Shown: positions 20,503 to 29,215 of the stretch, one piece after another
Layout of the letters: each line of letters starts with the position of its first letter
Numbering within the stretch: the stretch's first letter is position 1
Assembly (NCBI RefSeq): GCF_900100305.1
Contig: NZ_FNEY01000011.1
Span: forward strand, 75,902-139,901
Direction of reading: 5' to 3'
DNA: 64,000 nt
DNA from: Paracidovorax citrulli
GTDB lineage: Bacteria > Pseudomonadota > Gammaproteobacteria > Burkholderiales > Burkholderiaceae_C
Made by a program: the position numbers and the translations under genes
Notes under the pieces: model-generated
The model's input: only the letters and a program-made list of their open reading frames with translations
Told to the model about the DNA's origin: nothing
The model's database searches: none

Positions 20503-23500
20503 GCGGCGCCCCCTTGAGGCTGGGTGCTGCCGGGCAGGATGACCATGAAAGCCAGCACCTCGAAGTCGTTGGCCCCCGCGAACTCGCCCTTCATGGCATG
20601 CGTGCCGCCCGGCGCGAACAGGCTGGCTACTGCGCGCTCTTCAGCCTTACCGACGACCGAGGCTATCGCCGCCGCTAACAGCTTTTGCGCATGGCGCATG
20701 TCCTCGCCTTGGCGGGTCTGCCGGTCGAAGCGGGCACACGTCCCCTCGTCCGGCAGCTCACGGCCGAGCGCCACGCGCTTGAGCCGATCCATGACGCGCT
20801 TGGCCTGCGGGTACGGTAATAAGACGGCGCCATCGTCACCAACATGGACGAGGTAGGTCGGCGCAAGCGGGTAGTCCGACGCCTCGCACTTGGCGGCAGC
20901 CGCACCCTCCGCCCGCAAGCAGAAAACGATGCCAGGCGGGATGTCGGCGTCTATGGTGGAAGTGACGGCATAGGTGCCGAGCGGTGCCCCTTCCAGCACG
21001 CCGGGGTGCTCCTTCAGGAACTCGGCCAGGTCGATGCGGAAGTCGGTGAGCGTGAGGTCGGTGATGGAGACGCCGCTGGAGAGGTCTTCGATGTCGATGA
21101 CCGTGTCCTGCAGCTTCAGCAACTGCTTGCGCCGGTACTCCAGGTCGTTCATCGGATTGCCTGACTGCTGCTCGATCAGGTTTTCTTCGCCGGTGGCCGA
21201 AACATCCAGCAGCACCATGCGACCGCTGACACGCTGCTCCAGGCCGATGTACTCCTCCAGCTCCATGTTGGGCCAGAAGTTGACGAGCTGAACGCTTTGG
21301 TTCGGCGAACCGATGCGGTCCACGCGCCCAAAGCGCTGGATGATGCGCACCGGGTTCCAATGGATGTCGTAGTTGATGAGCCAGTCGCAGTCCTGCAGGT
21401 TCTGGCCTTCGCTGATGCAATCGGTGGCGATCAGCAGGTCGATTTCTCCTTCATCGGCCAGTTCGGCAGGGCGCTCCTTGGAGCGTGGGGCGAAGGCGGA
21501 AAGGATGCTGCTCATACTCTTCCGCAGACCCGGCAGTGTGGACTGGATGCCCGCTGAGCCTGTCACCAGGCCGGCGTCGAGCCCCAACTTTTCCTTGGCC
21601 CACGGCGCTAGCTGGGCGTAGAGGTACTGCGCCGTGTCAGAGAACGCGGTGAAGACAATGATCTTGCGGTTGGCTTTGCCGCCCACCACGTTGATGGGCT
21701 CGCGGCATTTGCGCTCGATCACCTCGCGCAGCTTGGCCAGTTTGGCGTCGCGGGCCGCGTCCACCTGCTGGGCAGCCTGAAGCAGGTTGTCCAGCCGATT
21801 GCGGTCCTCGATGAGGTCCTGCTTCCAGCGGTGCAGGTCCACGTCGCTCAGCAGCACCTTGACCTTGCGACCGACCAGCAATTGCTCGAAGACCGGGTCG
21901 TCGATGTCGACGTCGGCAATATCCAGCTCCTCCACCTCGCCTGCATCCGACGCATGCTCCTCGATCCGGGCCAGCGTGGTCTCTACATCCTTGAGTTGAC
22001 GCTGGATGGTCAGCGCGAACGAGGAGACCGCGCTCTCCATGCGCTTCAGCACATTGACGCGCAGCAGGTGGATCAGGCTCTCCTCACGGTCCGCCTGGCG
22101 GAAGATGCTCTCGCCCCCGCGGATTTCGGTGCTGTACTTGGCATCGTAGGCCTCGGCCTTGTGGGGCAGGACGTAGCGCATCGGCGCATAGGAGGCCAGG
22201 TTGAGCCGCCGAATCTCAAGGTTGATGTCGCGAATAGCCCGGAACTGACCTGCGGTGTCGACATCGGCCTTGATGTTGATGGGCGCGCGACGCTCCGGGA
22301 AGCGCCCCGTCTCCTCAGTGCCGTAGTAGCGTTCGATGTGCCGGCGAGACCGCGCAATGGTCAGATGGTCCAGCAGGGTGAAGTAATCGAAGCCCAGCAT
22401 CTCGACCAGGCGGCCAGGGACACGTTCTTCCTCGGGCAACTCCAACCAGCGGTTGAACTGAATCTGGGCCTTACGGGTCGTCTGCTCGATGCTCGCAATG
22501 CCGTGGTCTTGCAGGGCGGTGTCGTCACCCTCAGTGGCGAAGGCGATCTGGTTGCGCAGGTCGGACAAGCGGTTGTTAACCGGCGTGGCCGAGAGCATCA
22601 GCACCCGGGTCTTGACTCCCTCGCGGATGATCTTGCGCATCAGCCGGTGGTAGCGGGTCTCAGACCCTTGCTTGGGGGACTTCTTGTTGCGGAAGTTGTG
22701 CGACTCGTCGATGACGACCAAGTCGTAGTTGCCCCAGTTCACGTGTGCCAGGTCGATGTCGCCGGACTGCCCCCCATCACGCGACAGGTCGGTGTGGTTC
22801 AGGACGTCGTAGTTGAGCCGGTCGGCGGCCAGGATATTGCGGCGGTCGTTGGCCTTGTAGAGCGTCCAGTTGTCGCGCAGACGCTTGGGCGCCAGCACCA
22901 GAACCCGGTCATTCCGCAGCTCGTGGTACTTGATGATGGCCAGCGCCTCGAAGGTCTTACCCAGCCCCACTGAGTCGGCAATGATGCAGCCGCCGAAGCG
23001 GGCCAGCTTGTCAATGGCGCCCACGACGCCGTCGCGCTGGAACTTGAAGAGCTTCTTCCAGATGACGGTGTTGCGGATGCCAGTGGCCGCCTTGACGATC
23101 CGGTCCTCGTCCAGCGCCTCGTCGCGATTGCCGAGCAGGTGATGCAGGATCAGCGCGTACACCTCGAAGGGTGCTCTGTGCGCCGCCATGCCCTTGAGGG
23201 CATCGACCAGGCTCTGCGCTCCGTCAGGCTGGTGCCGCAGCGCGCTCCATTGCTGGTCGAACCAACGCGCCAGCGTGCGAGCCTCCTCCGGCGATTCCGA
23301 GGCCTGGATCAGGTTCAAGGGGTTGCCTGGGGCCAAGCCCAAACCTTCAGAGCTGAGTGCAAACGAGCCCAGGACTACTTGCGCAGGCTCGTCGCCGGCG
23401 CCCGTCAGCACCGCGGCGCCTTGCGGCACGCGGCCATGCGCGCGGCGCACCTCTGCCTTCTGCGTCAGCCATTGGGCGCACTGGTTCGCCAGCCATCGAG

Positions 23501-23735
23501 CTTGCAGGCGGTTGCGCTGCGCGCGGTCACCCTCCCCGCCAAGCAGCTCCAGCTGCTCGTTGTCAGCAGGCAGGACGAGTTGCACCTGTCCCAGCCCATT
23601 CAAGGCTTCGCGAAGCTCTGCGAAGGCATGCAGCGAAAACGAGGGCGTGACACAGCCCAACCTGCTGCCAGACACCAAGTGCGGCAGCAGCAGGTCGATC
23701 ACGCGGTCTGAGCCGCTGTTTTGCACCAGCTTCAT
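20499..23735 (-). CDS. SNF2-type helicase with N-terminal PLD-like region
   Basis: This 1078-residue superfamily 2 ATPase has Walker A ADSVGLGKT (residues 253-261), DESH Walker B (343-346), SATP (382-385), and a C-terminal helicase lobe with ATDCISEGQNLQ and IIQRFGRVDRIGSPNQSV. The first 165 residues (VIDLLLPHLVSG...; VVLGSFALSSEGLGL) look like a phospholipase-D-type fold, but the HxK catalytic motif is not obvious, so it may be inactive. It is similar in architecture to the DISARM DrmD helicase, yet no drmA, drmB or drmC is present. It is the first large gene of the operon and probably translocates on DNA. Confidence 0.85.
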   Translation of the reverse strand: MKLVQNSGSDRVIDLLLPHLVSGSRLGCVTPSFSLHAFAELREALNGLGQVQLVLPADNEQLELLGGEGDRAQRNRLQARWLANQCAQWLTQKAEVRRAHGRVPQGAAVLTGAGDEPAQVVLGSFALSSEGLGLAPGNPLNLIQASESPEEARTLARWFDQQWSALRHQPDGAQSLVDALKGMAAHRAPFEVYALILHHLLGNRDEALDEDRIVKAATGIRNTVIWKKLFKFQRDGVVGAIDKLARFGGCIIADSVGLGKTFEALAIIKYHELRNDRVLVLAPKRLRDNWTLYKANDRRNILAADRLNYDVLNHTDLSRDGGQSGDIDLAHVNWGNYDLVVIDESHNFRNKKSPKQGSETRYHRLMRKIIREGVKTRVLMLSATPVNNRLSDLRNQIAFATEGDDTALQDHGIASIEQTTRKAQIQFNRWLELPEEERVPGRLVEMLGFDYFTLLDHLTIARSRRHIERYYGTEETGRFPERRAPINIKADVDTAGQFRAIRDINLEIRRLNLASYAPMRYVLPHKAEAYDAKYSTEIRGGESIFRQADREESLIHLLRVNVLKRMESAVSSFALTIQRQLKDVETTLARIEEHASDAGEVEELDIADVDIDDPVFEQLLVGRKVKVLLSDVDLHRWKQDLIEDRNRLDNLLQAAQQVDAARDAKLAKLREVIERKCREPINVVGGKANRKIIVFTAFSDTAQYLYAQLAPWAKEKLGLDAGLVTGSAGIQSTLPGLRKSMSSILSAFAPRSKERPAELADEGEIDLLIATDCISEGQNLQDCDWLINYDIHWNPVRIIQRFGRVDRIGSPNQSVQLVNFWPNMELEEYIGLEQRVSGRMVLLDVSATGEENLIEQQSGNPMNDLEYRRKQLLKLQDTVIDIEDLSSGVSITDLTLTDFRIDLAEFLKEHPGVLEGAPLGTYAVTSTIDADIPPGIVFCLRAEGAAAAKCEASDYPLAPTYLVHVGDDGAVLLPYPQAKRVMDRLKRVALGRELPDEGTCARFDRQTRQGEDMRHAQKLLAAAIASVVGKAEERAVASLFAPGGTHAMKGEFAGANDFEVLAFMVILPGSTQPQGGAA

Positions 23736-23762
23736 GAACTCTCCCTCCTGTGTCTCAGCCCC

Positions 23763-23975
23763 CTAGCTGATCCCTGCACCAGGCTCAGGCAGGCTAGAAG
23801 CTGCCTGAGCGTCGATCCAACGGTCGATGTCCGCACGCTTGAAGCGCCAGGTCGTTCCCACCTTGAACCCAGGCAGCTTGCGGTCCACGGCCAGCCGGTA
23901 GACGGTGCGCTGATTCACGCGCAGGTAGTCGGCGACTTCCTTCACGGTCATGACGCTGTCGGTCGCGGTGTTCAT
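23763..23975 (-). CDS. Small excisionase-type HTH protein
   Basis: This 70-residue MerR/excisionase-fold DNA-binding protein spans MTVKEVADYLRVNQRTVYRL followed by a wing ending WRFKRADIDRWID. It has the typical form of small HTH-17 proteins. The start MNTATDSVM was chosen because upstream residues lack similarity. It is the first gene of the minus-strand defence operon, 27 bases ahead of the helicase. It may autoregulate the operon, which would suit a locus carrying a toxin. Confidence 0.8.
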   Translation of the reverse strand: MNTATDSVMTVKEVADYLRVNQRTVYRLAVDRKLPGFKVGTTWRFKRADIDRWIDAQAASSLPEPGAGIS

Positions 23976-24649
23976 GGCAATAAGGGGGATGCAGGAGGGA
24001 CAAGCCAGTGTAAGGGAGTACAAGGCAGACCAACGCCGCACAATCAGCAGGGGCTGGCTTCAGCCCCTTGACTTCGAGCGGCCGAGTATGCTTCCAGAGG
24101 ATGCAAACCACCCGAATCGTCGCGCGCTTTCCCCGACGTTTGAAGCCTGGCGATCCAGCCCGCGACAACCGTCGCGGTCCGTTCAGCATCTGATGGCCTG
24201 CGCAAGACCAGCGCGCCGGTGAGGGGGCTCAATGTAAGCGCAGACCCAGCACCCTGTTCACTGGAGGTAGGAGCGTCACACATCCTAGACTAGCCGTGGC
24301 AACTGGAAATCGACGCGCCAGTTCCTTTCGTCCATCGCCTAGCGTCGCCTTTCGCCGATTGATCTTGTGCTCATCCCGACCTGCATGATGCCCTTGGCGT
24401 CGTCGAAGGTTTCCTTACAGCGCAGCCGGGGCGACTCAGACTTACGTCCGCGACGGGCCATTTAGCGTGAGTTCTCGCGCGGCAGGCCAGTGGCAGCAAT
24501 CGCTGCCAAGCAGTCATTTCAAAACTACCGGCGCTACCAAACAGCACCGTGCATCGCACCTCAACATAAGCGTCCAAGATGGCAAAAGCGCACCGGCTTT
24601 TAATCCGACGCGCCTCTTTCCTTCATCGCCCGACCGAACCAGGCGCCCC
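23976..24649. other. Gene-free right boundary of the defence island
   Basis: These 674 bases hold no convincing gene. They must contain the promoter of the defence operon. A hairpin TGGCAGC-AATC-GCTGCCA lies at 24491-24508. Composition is lower in GC and patchy, with many stops in all frames, as expected for decayed mobile DNA. No integrase, tRNA or long direct repeat shared with the left boundary was found. Confidence 0.5.
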
Positions 24650-25435
24650 TCAAAACCGATAACTCACCCCCGCCGTCACCACCAGCGGATCCAGCCGCAC
24701 CTTCGCATGCGCAGGCGCCCCGCCCAGCGCCGGCAGCGTGCCTGTCGCCGTCGTCTTGAGCCAGATCTTCTTCGCATCGACGAAGAAGCTCCAGCGCGGG
24801 TCGATCGGCACCTCGAAGCCGGCCTGCAGCACCGGGCCGACGCCGTTCTTCACATCCAGGTTCGACACGAAGCCATCCCGGGATTCGAGCACCAGGGTGT
24901 AGTTGATACCCGCGCCGATGTAGGGGCGCACGGGGCCGTCTTCCCACAGGTGGCGGCGCACGGAGAGCACGGCGGGGCCGTATTTCACCTTGCCGAGCGT
25001 GCCCGCGCTGCTCAGGGTACCGGTGCCCTTGAGGGCGGTGGTGGGCGGCAGGCCCAGGGCGATTTCGGCGCTCCAGCCGGGGTGGAAGTCGTAGATGGCG
25101 CCGAAGCCGAGGCTGTTGTTGGAATCCGCTTCGGCATTTGCGCCGGGAACGAGCTGGCCGCCGGCACGCACTTCGGCCGAGGTGCTGAAGCCGATGTGCG
25201 CGGCACCGGCGTAGATGCGCCAGGGGGATGGCGCGGACAGGTCCGCCGATGGCGTGCGCGTTGCTGCGGCCTGTGCGGCCTGTGCGGCCTGTGCGGCCTG
25301 TGCGGCCTGTGCGGCCTGTGCGGATTGTTGCGTCTGCGTCTGTGCTTGCGCCTGGGCGGGCAGTGCGGGGATGAGGCTGCCGACAGCGGCTGCGAAGGCA
25401 GTGGCGGCGCGTGAATGGCGTGCGATGGCTTGCAT
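24650..25435 (-). CDS. ompW: OmpW-family outer membrane protein
   Basis: This 261-residue protein starts at MQAIARHS behind an AGGAGA ribosome site. A signal peptide ends around ALPAQA. A linker of Ala-Ala-Gln repeats (about residues 36-56) precedes an eight-stranded OmpW barrel (WRIYAGAAHIGF; VRPYIGAGINYTLV; a C-terminal Phe in VSYRF). OmpW/AlkL-type porins let small hydrophobic compounds through the outer membrane and often sit in aromatic-degradation loci. Uptake of aromatic substrate here is inferred from its place between two halves of a salicylate pathway. Confidence 0.85.
   Translation of the reverse strand: MQAIARHSRAATAFAAAVGSLIPALPAQAQAQTQTQQSAQAAQAAQAAQAAQAAQAAATRTPSADLSAPSPWRIYAGAAHIGFSTSAEVRAGGQLVPGANAEADSNNSLGFGAIYDFHPGWSAEIALGLPPTTALKGTGTLSSAGTLGKVKYGPAVLSVRRHLWEDGPVRPYIGAGINYTLVLESRDGFVSNLDVKNGVGPVLQAGFEVPIDPRWSFFVDAKKIWLKTTATGTLPALGGAPAHAKVRLDPLVVTAGVSYRF
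25267..25320 (+). repeat. Six perfect copies of a 9-base tandem repeat inside ompW
   Basis: The unit CGGCCTGTG occurs six times in a row and is followed by a degenerate copy. On the minus strand it encodes (Ala-Gln-Ala)n just behind the OmpW signal peptide. Copy-number change would keep the frame and vary linker length. Confidence 0.95.
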
Positions 25436-25476
25436 GGTGTCGTCTCCTGAATGGCGTCCGTGTGCGGGCCCGCGGA

Positions 25477-26205
25477 TCAATCCCGCCCCGCGCGCTCGAT
25501 GCCGCGCGCGAAGCCTTCGGGGTCGGTGAACAGCGCTTCGTGGCTGCCGCTGGCCTCCACGTATCGGAACAGGCCCAGCCGCTCCGACAGGCGCGGGTGC
25601 CAGGGCAGGCTGTGGGGGAGCGCGGTGTCCTCCCGGCAGTTCAGGTACGACTTGCCCAGCGCCAGTGCGGCAGTGGGCTGCGAGAGGGTGATGGGGTCGG
25701 TCAGGCAGCGCAGCGGCTGCGGGTGCAGCAGCGCATAGGTGGTGCGCGCCAGCTCCGCATCGGCGTCGTTGATGAAGGATTCGCGCCAGACCTCGTAGGG
25801 CAGTTGCACCCCGCCGCCGTTCGCAGCAGCGATGCTTTCGAACATCGCCCGGTAGTAGGGCGGCGCCATGTCGGCCAGGGATTCGCCGGGCAGCGGCACG
25901 AAGGCGTTCACGTACACCAGCCGCCGGATGCGTTCGGGCACGCGGTCGGCCGCGCCGGAGAGCAGCATGCCGCCATAGCTGTGGCCGACGAGGCGCACGT
26001 CCTTCAGGTCATTCGATTCCAGGAACTGCACCAGCCCGTCGATCGCGTCCTGCAGGCCCAGCGGGGCCGTGCCGTCGCCGGGGCGGTTGCCCGGCAGCGT
26101 GGGGCAGTGCACGGTGTGGCCGCGCGCGCGCAGGTACTTCGCCGTCGCCGCCAGGGTTTCGCCCGTGTGCCAGGCGCCGTGGACCAGTACATAGGTGTCC
26201 GCCAT
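25477..26205 (-). CDS. Alpha/beta hydrolase of the MES/SABP2 esterase type
   Basis: This 242-residue alpha/beta hydrolase has an N-terminus (YVLVHGAWHTGETL), a nucleophile elbow GHSYGG (Ser near residue 97), and the strand LVYVNAFVPLPGES that resemble plant methyl-salicylate esterases, hydroxynitrile lyases and their bacterial relatives. The catalytic His is in SGSHEALFTDP. All triad elements look present. Hydrolysis of a salicylate ester would feed the nearby salicylate pathway, but that substrate is inferred from fold resemblance and context. The start lies 104 bases from the DauR-like gene stop on the same strand. Confidence 0.8.
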   Translation of the reverse strand: MADTYVLVHGAWHTGETLAATAKYLRARGHTVHCPTLPGNRPGDGTAPLGLQDAIDGLVQFLESNDLKDVRLVGHSYGGMLLSGAADRVPERIRRLVYVNAFVPLPGESLADMAPPYYRAMFESIAAANGGGVQLPYEVWRESFINDADAELARTTYALLHPQPLRCLTDPITLSQPTAALALGKSYLNCREDTALPHSLPWHPRLSERLGLFRYVEASGSHEALFTDPEGFARGIERAGRD

Positions 26206-26308
26206 GTCGTTGTCTCCTTGTGTGGTGGGAGACCCATGGTGGCCCGGCGGCAGGGCCGCGGATGGCCGCTGCGTGCCAGGCCGGCGGACGCAAGGTGCCA
26301 GGCAGCGG

Positions 26309-26941
26309 CTACCGGATGTCGTTGTACACCGTGGCCCGGGACACGCCCAGGTGCTGGGCCACCGTGTCCATGGAGCGCTTGATCTCCAGGAAGCCTTCGC
26401 CCTTGAGCGTCTGCAGCAGTTCGCGCCGCTGCTCGGTGCGCAGCGCGCGTGGCGTGGTGGCGAGCGTCATCGCGAAGCGGTCGATGCGGTCGCGCAGGGC
26501 CTCGGCGTTGCCCGTGTCCAGTGTCTCCTTGCGGCCGTCTTCGCCGATGGCGGAGAACTGCTCGATCATGGTGGCGATCCCGCGGAAGACGGTCATGTCC
26601 ACGTTCAGGCACAGCGCGGCGAAGTAGTGCCCTTCGGAGTCCTTGATGCCGATCGAGGTGCTCTTGGCGCGGCGGCCGTCGGCGAACTGGTTGGCGTAGT
26701 TGGCCAGCACCTGGGGATACTGGTCGTCCGCGATGCGGGCCAGGCCCAGTTCCGTCGCAGGATCGCCGACCTTCCGGCCGGAAAGGTTGTTGTGGATGGC
26801 GAGGATCGCGTGCTTGGGCGACCGCAGGTCGTGTAGCACGACCTCGGTGAACGGCGCGAACGTCTCTCCCAGCGCGGAGGCGATGTGCTGGACCTGCTCG
26901 AGGATGGCCTGCTGCTCCGCGGTGTGCGCCTTCTTTTTCAT
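26309..26941 (-). CDS. YheO/DauR-type transcriptional regulator (PAS + HTH)
   Basis: This 210-residue regulator has a PAS-like YheO domain in residues 15-125 (FTEVVLHDLRSPKHAILAIHNN; STSIGIKDSEGHYFAALCLN) and a helix-turn-helix at the C-terminus (MDTVAQHLGVSRATVYNDIR). DauR-type proteins control amino-acid catabolism, for example D-arginine genes. It is divergent from a PLP-enzyme/ornithine-cyclodeaminase-like pair. The shared 133-base gap holds TGGACA-type palindromes that are likely its operators. Confidence 0.85.
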   Translation of the reverse strand: MKKKAHTAEQQAILEQVQHIASALGETFAPFTEVVLHDLRSPKHAILAIHNNLSGRKVGDPATELGLARIADDQYPQVLANYANQFADGRRAKSTSIGIKDSEGHYFAALCLNVDMTVFRGIATMIEQFSAIGEDGRKETLDTGNAEALRDRIDRFAMTLATTPRALRTEQRRELLQTLKGEGFLEIKRSMDTVAQHLGVSRATVYNDIR

Positions 26942-27011
26942 CTGGACATTTTATCCAGCATTGGTCAGTTGGCCGGGAGTGCTCCAGGAGGTCATGGACA
27001 GCTTCTGTCCA
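26942..27011. promoter_or_regulatory. Palindromes in the DauR-like divergent promoter
   Basis: A perfect palindrome TGGACAG-CTT-CTGTCCA lies at 26995-27011. A second, CTGGA-N7-TCCAG, lies at 26942-26958 next to the regulator start. The shared GGA/TCC half-sites in the divergent promoter suggest operators for the DauR-like regulator. No binding data. Confidence 0.4.
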
Positions 27012-27074
27012 AAACCAAACATATTGTCTAATTTTGGATTTATCATCCACATCCGATTGCAGGAGAACCGAGAC

Positions 27075-28202
27075 ATGACGACTTCGCTCTACATCGACCC
27101 GGCCAGCGGCCGGACCTACCCCCTGGACGTGCCGCGGTGGTGCTCCGACGACCGCAAGCCGCTGCTGATCACGCCGCAGCCCGGCATGTCGCGCGACGAC
27201 ATCGACCGCACGTGCCGCTCCCAGTGGCGCTACCGGGCATCGCTGCCGCTGGATGTCGCGCGCCCGATCTCCATGGGCGAGGGCTGCACGCCCCTCGTGC
27301 AGAAGGAATGGGGTGCCCACCGGCCACATTTCAAGCTCGAATGGTTCCACCCGACCGGCAGCTTCAAGGACCGCGGCACCACGGTGATGCTCTCCGTGCT
27401 GCGCCAGCAGGGCGTCGATGCGGTGCTGGAGGACAGCTCGGGCAACGGGGGTGCGTCGGTGTCCGCGTACGGTGCCGCGGGCGGCATGCGGGTGAAGATC
27501 CTCGCGCCGGCCTATGCCTCGAAGCCGAAGATCGCGCAAATGCGTGCCTACGGGGCGGAAGTGCAGCTGGTCGATGGGCCGCGCCAGGCCTGCGAGGACG
27601 AGGCGGTGCGGCAATCGGCCCACATCTTCTATTCGAGCCACAACTGGCAGCCCTTCTTCCTCGAAGGCACGAAGGCGATCGGCTACGAAATCTGGGAAGA
27701 CCTGAATTTCCGCGCGCCGGACAACATCGTCATGCCCGCCGGGGCCGGCAGCAACGTGCTGGGGTGCTTCATGGCGTTTTCCGAGCTGCTGCGCGCGGGC
27801 CAGATCGCGAAGATGCCGCGCCTGTTCGTCTGCCAGCCGCTGAACTGCTCGCCGATCGACGCGAGCTTCCAGGCGGGCGTGACGACCCCGGTGGCGCGCG
27901 AGGTGCGCAAGACGGTGGCCGAGGGAACGGCGATTGCGCACCCCCTGCGGCTGCGGGAGCTCGTCTCGGCGGTGCAGGTCACCGGCGGCGCCACCGTGGC
28001 GCTGCAGGAGCAGGCCATCGTCGATGCGTTCAGGAAGGCGGCGCGCACGGGCCTGCTGCCCGAACTCACGTCTGCCACGGCGATCGCCGGGCTCGATCAC
28101 CTGATCCAGGCCGGAACGGTCCACGAGAGCGAGGAGACGGTGGTGATCCTGACGGCCACCGGCATCAAGAATGCCGATGCCATCGCGGAGATGTTCGCAT
28201 GA
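27075..28202 (+). CDS. PLP-dependent enzyme of the threonine synthase/tryptophan synthase-beta fold
   Basis: This 375-residue fold-type II PLP enzyme has the PLP lysine in TGSFKDRGT. The phosphate-binding glycine loop is VMPAGAGSN, and substrate-binding residues include EDSSGNGGASVSAYGA. It resembles threonine-synthase-like and diaminopropionate-type lyases rather than true ThrC, whose N-terminal zinc-like region is absent. CAGGAGAA lies just before the ATG. Its stop overlaps the next gene (ATGA). With an ornithine-cyclodeaminase homologue and a DauR-type regulator it probably catabolises or modifies an amino acid; the substrate is unknown. Confidence 0.8.
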   Translation: MTTSLYIDPASGRTYPLDVPRWCSDDRKPLLITPQPGMSRDDIDRTCRSQWRYRASLPLDVARPISMGEGCTPLVQKEWGAHRPHFKLEWFHPTGSFKDRGTTVMLSVLRQQGVDAVLEDSSGNGGASVSAYGAAGGMRVKILAPAYASKPKIAQMRAYGAEVQLVDGPRQACEDEAVRQSAHIFYSSHNWQPFFLEGTKAIGYEIWEDLNFRAPDNIVMPAGAGSNVLGCFMAFSELLRAGQIAKMPRLFVCQPLNCSPIDASFQAGVTTPVAREVRKTVAEGTAIAHPLRLRELVSAVQVTGGATVALQEQAIVDAFRKAARTGLLPELTSATAIAGLDHLIQAGTVHESEETVVILTATGIKNADAIAEMFA

Positions 28203-29182
28203 CGGCCTCCACCACACGGGATGCGCGGCTGCTGCTGCTCACCAAGGACCACGTGGAACAGCTGCTGCAGCCGGAAGGCGTGCTGGCCGCCGTGCGCGAG
28301 GCCTTCGTCCTGCTCAGCGAGCGGGCCGGCCGGGTGTTCCCGGTGGTGCGCGAGCGCCTGGAGACGGGCGGCATCTTCGGCATCAAGTCCGGCGACGTGC
28401 CCTCGCAGGGGCTGCTCGGCTTCAAGGCGGCAGGGTTCTGGCCTTCCAACCGCGCGCTCGGCGGCGAGCCGCACCAGGCCACGATCCTGTTGATCGACCC
28501 CGCCACCGGCCGGCCCACCTGCCTGATCGACGGCAACGCCATCACCACGGCGCGCACCGGTGCCGCGGGCGGCCACGGCCTGGCGCTGCTGGCGCGCCCG
28601 GACAGCCGGCGGCTGTGCCTGTTCGGGACGGGCGTGCAGGCCGCCGTGCAGCTCACCTACGCCCTGCGGCTGCTGCCGCATCTGCGGGACGTGCGGTACG
28701 TGACGGCCGACGGCCGGCCCGACCCGGCGTTCGAGCAGCGGTTCGCGGGGCAATGCCTGCTGCGCCATTCGACGGACCGCAACGCGGACGTGGCCGCGAG
28801 CGACGTGGTGATCACCGCGACGCCGGGCGGCGGCCCGCTCTTCGACCTGGACGCCGTGCGCCCCGGCACGCACCTGAACTGCGTGGGCGCCGACACCCGC
28901 GGCAAGCGCGAAGCGCCGCAAGGCCTGCTGGACAAGGTCCGGATCTACGTCGATGACGAGGCCCAGGCCCGCCAGATCGGCGAGATGCAATGGGCCCCCG
29001 GGGCCGCATGCACGGAAATCGGCGATGTGATGCGGGGGAGCGCCTCCGTGGACAGGCAGCCCGAAGACATCACGCTGTTCGACATGACGGGCCTGGCCCT
29101 GCAGGACCTGACCGTGGCCCGGCTGGTGCAGGAGCAGGCGGGTGCCGCCGGGCTCGGGCTGCCGGTGGCCTGGCCCTGGTGA
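28199..29182 (+). CDS. Ornithine cyclodeaminase/mu-crystallin family protein
   Basis: This 327-residue NAD(P)-dependent family member (ornithine cyclodeaminase, alanine dehydrogenase, ketimine reductase) has the conserved region GNAITTARTGAAGGHGLALLARPD, the nucleotide-binding FGTGVQAAVQLTYAL, and THLNCVGADTRGKREA. The exact substrate cannot be told. It is distinct from the more typical ornithine cyclodeaminase at 61504. The ATGA overlap with the PLP enzyme shows coupled expression. Together the two may run a two-step amino-acid conversion such as the opening of a beta-amino acid pathway. Confidence 0.82.
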   Translation: MTASTTRDARLLLLTKDHVEQLLQPEGVLAAVREAFVLLSERAGRVFPVVRERLETGGIFGIKSGDVPSQGLLGFKAAGFWPSNRALGGEPHQATILLIDPATGRPTCLIDGNAITTARTGAAGGHGLALLARPDSRRLCLFGTGVQAAVQLTYALRLLPHLRDVRYVTADGRPDPAFEQRFAGQCLLRHSTDRNADVAASDVVITATPGGGPLFDLDAVRPGTHLNCVGADTRGKREAPQGLLDKVRIYVDDEAQARQIGEMQWAPGAACTEIGDVMRGSASVDRQPEDITLFDMTGLALQDLTVARLVQEQAGAAGLGLPVAWPW

Positions 29183-29215
29183 CGTTCACGGCCCGCAAGG
29201 CATCGCCTCTTCCAT

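Noticed and set aside
20499..20995. Active PLD nuclease in the helicase
   Set aside because: The PLD-like region is at the N-terminus (around 23240-23735), not here, and no HxK motif is visible, so nuclease activity is not claimed.
12984..23975. DISARM or BREX assignment for the defence operon
   Set aside because: The SNF2 helicase with a PLD-like front recalls DISARM DrmD, but no drmA, drmB or drmC is present. No PglZ, BrxC or Lon-like gene supports BREX.
24371..24577. Possible short gene in the right boundary of the island
   Set aside because: It has no ribosome site or recognisable family and contains a hairpin; it looks like decayed intergenic DNA.
25267..25320. CRISPR-like array
   Set aside because: The units are 9 bases without spacers and lie in a coding frame; it is a tandem repeat.
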